A DNA stretch of 7,883 nt from an uncultured Collinsella sp. (GTDB lineage Bacteria > Actinomycetota > Coriobacteriia > Coriobacteriales > Coriobacteriaceae). Shown one piece after another: positions 5,075 through 7,883 of the stretch (within the stretch, counting starts at the first letter, position 1; the number at the start of each line of letters is the position of its first letter). The notes beneath the pieces are model-generated. The model had not been told where the DNA came from, ran no database searches, and saw nothing but the letters and a program-made list of their open reading frames with translations. Both the position numbers and the translations under genes were made by a program. The DNA is taken from NCBI GenBank assembly GCA_902489855.1, contig CABUBS010000097.1:1-7883 (forward strand), written 5' to 3'.

Positions 5075-7756
5075 ATGCAAAAGGAATACCTGTCCGCCGC
5101 GGCGGAGGTGCTCAGCGACCAAGGTGTCGATGAGAACCTCGGCCTGAGCAACGACGAGGCGTCGTCGCGCCTCGCCAAGACAGGCCCTAACAAGCTCGAG
5201 GAAGCCGAGAAGACCCCGTTGTGGAAGCGTTTCTTTGAGCAGATGGCCGACCCCATGGTCATCATGCTGATCGTTGCCGCCGTCATCAGCGCGCTCACGG
5301 GCATGGTCAAGGGCGAGGCGGACTTTGCCGATGTCGCCATCATCATGTTCGTCGTTATCGTCAACTCGGTGCTGGGCGTGGTTCAGGAGGCTAAAAGCGA
5401 GGAGGCCCTCGAGGCCCTGCAGGAGATGAGCGCGGCGCAGTCCAAGGTGCTGCGCGACGGCAAGCTCGTGCACCTGCCGAGCGCCGAGCTCGTGCCCGGC
5501 GATGTGATCATGCTCGAGGCGGGCGACTCCGTCCCGGCCGACTGCCGTGTGCTCGAGAGCGCCACGATGAAGATCGAGGAGGCCGCCCTTACCGGCGAGT
5601 CCGTGCCCGTCGAGAAGCATGCCAACGTCATTGAGCTCGCCGCCGGCATCGACGACGTGCCGCTCGGCGACCGCAAGAACATGTGCTACATGGGTTCCAC
5701 CGTGGTATACGGCCGCGGTCGCGCCGTCGTGGTCGGCACCGGTATGAACACCGAGATGGGCAAGATCGCCGGCGCCCTGGCCGAGGCCAAGGAAGAGCTC
5801 ACGCCGCTGCAGGTGAAGCTCGCCGAGCTCAGCCGCATCCTTACCATCATGGTTATCGTCATCTGCGTCGTCATCTTTGGCGTCGACATCATCCGTCACG
5901 GCGTGGGCAACGTTCTCACCGACCCGACCGCGCTGCTCGACACCTTTATGGTCGCTGTCTCGCTTGCCGTCGCCGCCATCCCCGAGGGCCTGGTCGCCGT
6001 CGTGACCATCGTGCTGTCGCTTGGCGTGACCAAGATGGCCAAGCGCCAGGCGATTATCCGCAAGCTCTCTGCCGTCGAGACCCTTGGCTGCACGCAGACC
6101 ATCTGCTCGGACAAGACCGGTACCCTCACCCAGAACAAAATGACCGTCGTCAAGCACGAGCTTTCCGCGCCTAAGGAGAAGTTCCTGGCCGGCATGGCTC
6201 TGTGCTCCGATGCCCAGTGGGACGAGGAGCTGGGCGAGGCCGTGGGCGAACCGACCGAGTGCGCGCTCGTCAACGATGCCGGCAAGGCTGGTCTTACTGG
6301 CCTGACTGCCGAGCACCCGCGCGTGGGCGAGGCCCCGTTCGACTCGGGCCGCAAGATGATGTCCGTGGTCGTCGAGACCCTGGACGGCGAGTATGAGCAG
6401 TACACCAAGGGCGCGCCCGACGTGGTGATCGGCCTGTGCACCCATATCTACGACGGCGACAAGGTCGTTCCACTGACCGAGGAGCGCCGTGCCGAGCTCG
6501 TGGCCGCCAACAAGGCCATGGCCGACGAGGCCCTGCGCGTGCTGGCGCTGGCAAGCCGCACCTACACCGAGGTCCCGGCCGACTGCAGCCCCGCCGCGCT
6601 CGAGCATGACCTGGTCTTTTGCGGCCTGTCCGGCATGATTGACCCGGTCCGCCCCGAGGTCGGCGACGCCATCCGCGAGGCGCACGACGCCGGTATCCGC
6701 ACCGTCATGATCACGGGCGACCACATCGACACCGCCGTGGCCATCGCCAAGCAGCTGGGCATCGTCGCCGATCGCAGCCAGGCCATCACCGGTGCCGACC
6801 TCGATCGCATGAGCGACGAGGAGCTCGACGCGCACATCGAGGATTACGGCGTGTACGCCCGCGTCCAGCCCGAGCACAAGACCCGCATCGTCGAGGCTTG
6901 GAAGTCGCGCGACCAGATCGTGGCCATGACGGGCGACGGCGTCAACGACGCTCCGTCCATCAAGCGCGCCGACATCGGCGTGGGCATGGGCATCACCGGT
7001 ACCGATGTCACCAAGAACGTCGCCGACATGGTGCTTGCCGACGACAACTTCGCCACCATCATCGGTGCCTGCGAAGAGGGCCGTCGCATCTACGACAACA
7101 TCCGCAAGGTCATCCAGTTCCTGCTTTCGGCCAACCTTGCCGAGGTATTCTCGGTGTTTATCGCCACGCTCATCGGCTTTACCATCTTCCAGCCGGTGCA
7201 GCTGCTGTGGGTGAACCTGGTCACCGACTGCTTCCCCGCGCTCGCGCTGGGCATGGAGGATGCCGAGGGCGACATCATGAAGCGCAAGCCGCGCAACGCC
7301 AAGGACGGCGTCTTTGCCGGCAATATGGGTCTGGACTGTGTGGTCCAGGGCCTAATCATCACCGTGCTGGTGCTGGCGAGCTTCTTTGTGGGCGTGTACT
7401 TTGACATGGGCTACATCCACATCGCCGATATGATTGCCGGCAATGCCGACGAGGAAGGCGTGATGATGGCGTTCATCACGCTCAACATGGTCGAGATTTT
7501 CCACTGCTTCAATATGCGCAGCCGTCGTGCGTCGCTGTTCACCATGAAGAAGCAGAACAAGTGGCTGTGGGCTTCCGCCGCGCTGGCACTGGTGCTGACG
7601 GTGATCGTAACCGTGCAGCCGACGCTTGCCGAGATGTTCTTTGGCCCCGTGACGCTTGAGCTCAAGGGCGTTGTCGCTGCCCTGGGCCTGGCCTTCCTGA
7701 TCATTCCGCTGATGGAGATCTACAAGGCGATCATGCGCGCGGTCGAGAAGGAGTAA
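5075..7756 (+). CDS. Calcium-type (P2A) cation-transporting P-type ATPase
   Basis: A complete 893-residue P-type ATPase, probably exporting Ca2+ from the cytoplasm. In order: an N-terminal cation-ATPase domain (about 5-60), membrane helices M1-M2 (about 60-105), actuator domain with TGES (173-176), M3-M4 (about 255-320) with PEGL (303-306), phosphorylation motif DKTGTLT (346-352, Asp346), nucleotide domain with KGAPD (445-449), TGDH (547-550), hinge GDGVNDAP (620-627) and M5-M10 (about 680-885). SERCA Ca2+ ligands appear conserved: Glu304 (E309), Asn687 (N768), Glu690 (E771), Asn714 (N796), Thr717 (T799), Asp718 (D800) and Glu807 (E908). This suggests both calcium sites are intact, though related pumps can move Mn2+ and I cannot exclude that. 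It is transcribed alone, divergently from pyk, behind a structured leader that hides its ribosome site. Confidence 0.93.
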   Translation: MQKEYLSAAAEVLSDQGVDENLGLSNDEASSRLAKTGPNKLEEAEKTPLWKRFFEQMADPMVIMLIVAAVISALTGMVKGEADFADVAIIMFVVIVNSVLGVVQEAKSEEALEALQEMSAAQSKVLRDGKLVHLPSAELVPGDVIMLEAGDSVPADCRVLESATMKIEEAALTGESVPVEKHANVIELAAGIDDVPLGDRKNMCYMGSTVVYGRGRAVVVGTGMNTEMGKIAGALAEAKEELTPLQVKLAELSRILTIMVIVICVVIFGVDIIRHGVGNVLTDPTALLDTFMVAVSLAVAAIPEGLVAVVTIVLSLGVTKMAKRQAIIRKLSAVETLGCTQTICSDKTGTLTQNKMTVVKHELSAPKEKFLAGMALCSDAQWDEELGEAVGEPTECALVNDAGKAGLTGLTAEHPRVGEAPFDSGRKMMSVVVETLDGEYEQYTKGAPDVVIGLCTHIYDGDKVVPLTEERRAELVAANKAMADEALRVLALASRTYTEVPADCSPAALEHDLVFCGLSGMIDPVRPEVGDAIREAHDAGIRTVMITGDHIDTAVAIAKQLGIVADRSQAITGADLDRMSDEELDAHIEDYGVYARVQPEHKTRIVEAWKSRDQIVAMTGDGVNDAPSIKRADIGVGMGITGTDVTKNVADMVLADDNFATIIGACEEGRRIYDNIRKVIQFLLSANLAEVFSVFIATLIGFTIFQPVQLLWVNLVTDCFPALALGMEDAEGDIMKRKPRNAKDGVFAGNMGLDCVVQGLIITVLVLASFFVGVYFDMGYIHIADMIAGNADEEGVMMAFITLNMVEIFHCFNMRSRRASLFTMKKQNKWLWASAALALVLTVIVTVQPTLAEMFFGPVTLELKGVVAALGLAFLIIPLMEIYKAIMRAVEKE

Positions 7757-7767
7757 CGTACCTGTCC

Positions 7768-7856
7768 GGGCCCGCCCCTGCGTGTTTTCTTCTTCGCTGG
7801 TCCTCGCGCTTCGCGCTGCGGGATCGCTCAGAAGAAAACACTCCCGGGGCGGGCCC
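7768..7856. repeat. Composite GC-rich/T-rich inverted repeat after the ATPase gene
   Basis: Two perfect arm pairs are nested: GGGCCCGCCCC (7768-7778) with GGGGCGGGCCC (7846-7856), and GTGTTTTCTTCT (7782-7793) with AGAAGAAAACAC (7830-7841), separated by a 3/4-nt internal loop. The 36-nt centre can fold further through GGTCC/GGATC-like pairing and a small GCGC-TTC-GCGC tip. It begins 12 nt after the ATPase stop. On either strand a GC-rich arm precedes a T-rich arm, so a two-way transcription terminator is plausible. An interspersed palindromic element (REP/MITE-like) is the alternative. Nothing else is seen in the last 27 bases. Confidence 0.75.
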
Positions 7857-7883
7857 TGCGGTGTCCTTGCCGGCTTCTCTCCC

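Noticed and set aside
5021..6877. A 618-codon open frame antisense to the P-type ATPase
   Set aside because: It has low-complexity His/Asp/Gly/Leu composition and lies opposite a fully motif-supported ATPase, so it is a codon-bias shadow.

Overview
The window looks like chromosomal DNA from a high-GC, Gram-positive-type anaerobe, most likely an actinobacterium of the class Coriobacteriia (Collinsella-like). This is an inference from the G/C-ending codons, strong purine-rich Shine-Dalgarno sequences, and a metal ECF module, a zinc-dependent phospholipase C family protein, pyruvate kinase and a P-type ATPase lying together. No taxonomic marker is present, and no mobile element, CRISPR array, tRNA or rRNA gene was seen.

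Layout, left to right. (1) 1-2050, plus strand: the 3' end of a cobalt/nickel ECF-transporter operon. It holds the tail of the substrate-binding membrane subunit (CbiM with a fused PDGLE/CbiN-like C-terminus), then the transmembrane coupling subunit CbiQ, whose start overlaps cbiM, then the ATPase CbiO. (2) 2139-2987, plus strand: a zinc-dependent phospholipase C family protein, probably with its own extended -10 promoter. (3) 3173-4633, minus strand: pyruvate kinase, convergent with the phospholipase-like gene. The 185-bp gap between them holds a hairpin that suits pyk termination, a perfect 15-bp palindrome, and a curiously protein-like open frame in phase with pyk after its stop codon. (4) 4634-5074: a 441-bp AT-rich divergent intergenic region with a pyk promoter, possible operators, an ATPase promoter and a highly structured 5' leader. 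(5) 5075-7756, plus strand: a complete P-type ATPase of the calcium (P2A, SERCA-like) type with all the main Ca2+ ligands. (6) 7757-7883: a GC-rich composite inverted repeat that looks like a terminator or an interspersed palindromic element.

The most interesting part is the roughly 110-nt leader of the P-type ATPase. It has a GC-rich hairpin with a 7-nt loop. That loop is perfectly complementary to part of the loop of a second hairpin. The second hairpin sits inside a 12-bp helix that covers the ATPase Shine-Dalgarno sequence. A further helix competes with the second hairpin. Together these resemble a translational riboswitch with a kissing loop, perhaps sensing the ion that the pump exports. 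I do not recognise it as a known class, and it rests on manual base pairing only.

Functionally the window combines transition-metal uptake (CbiMQO), central glycolysis (Pyk, probably K+-dependent) and divalent-cation export (P-type ATPase). These are separate transcription units, and nothing shows that they form one system.
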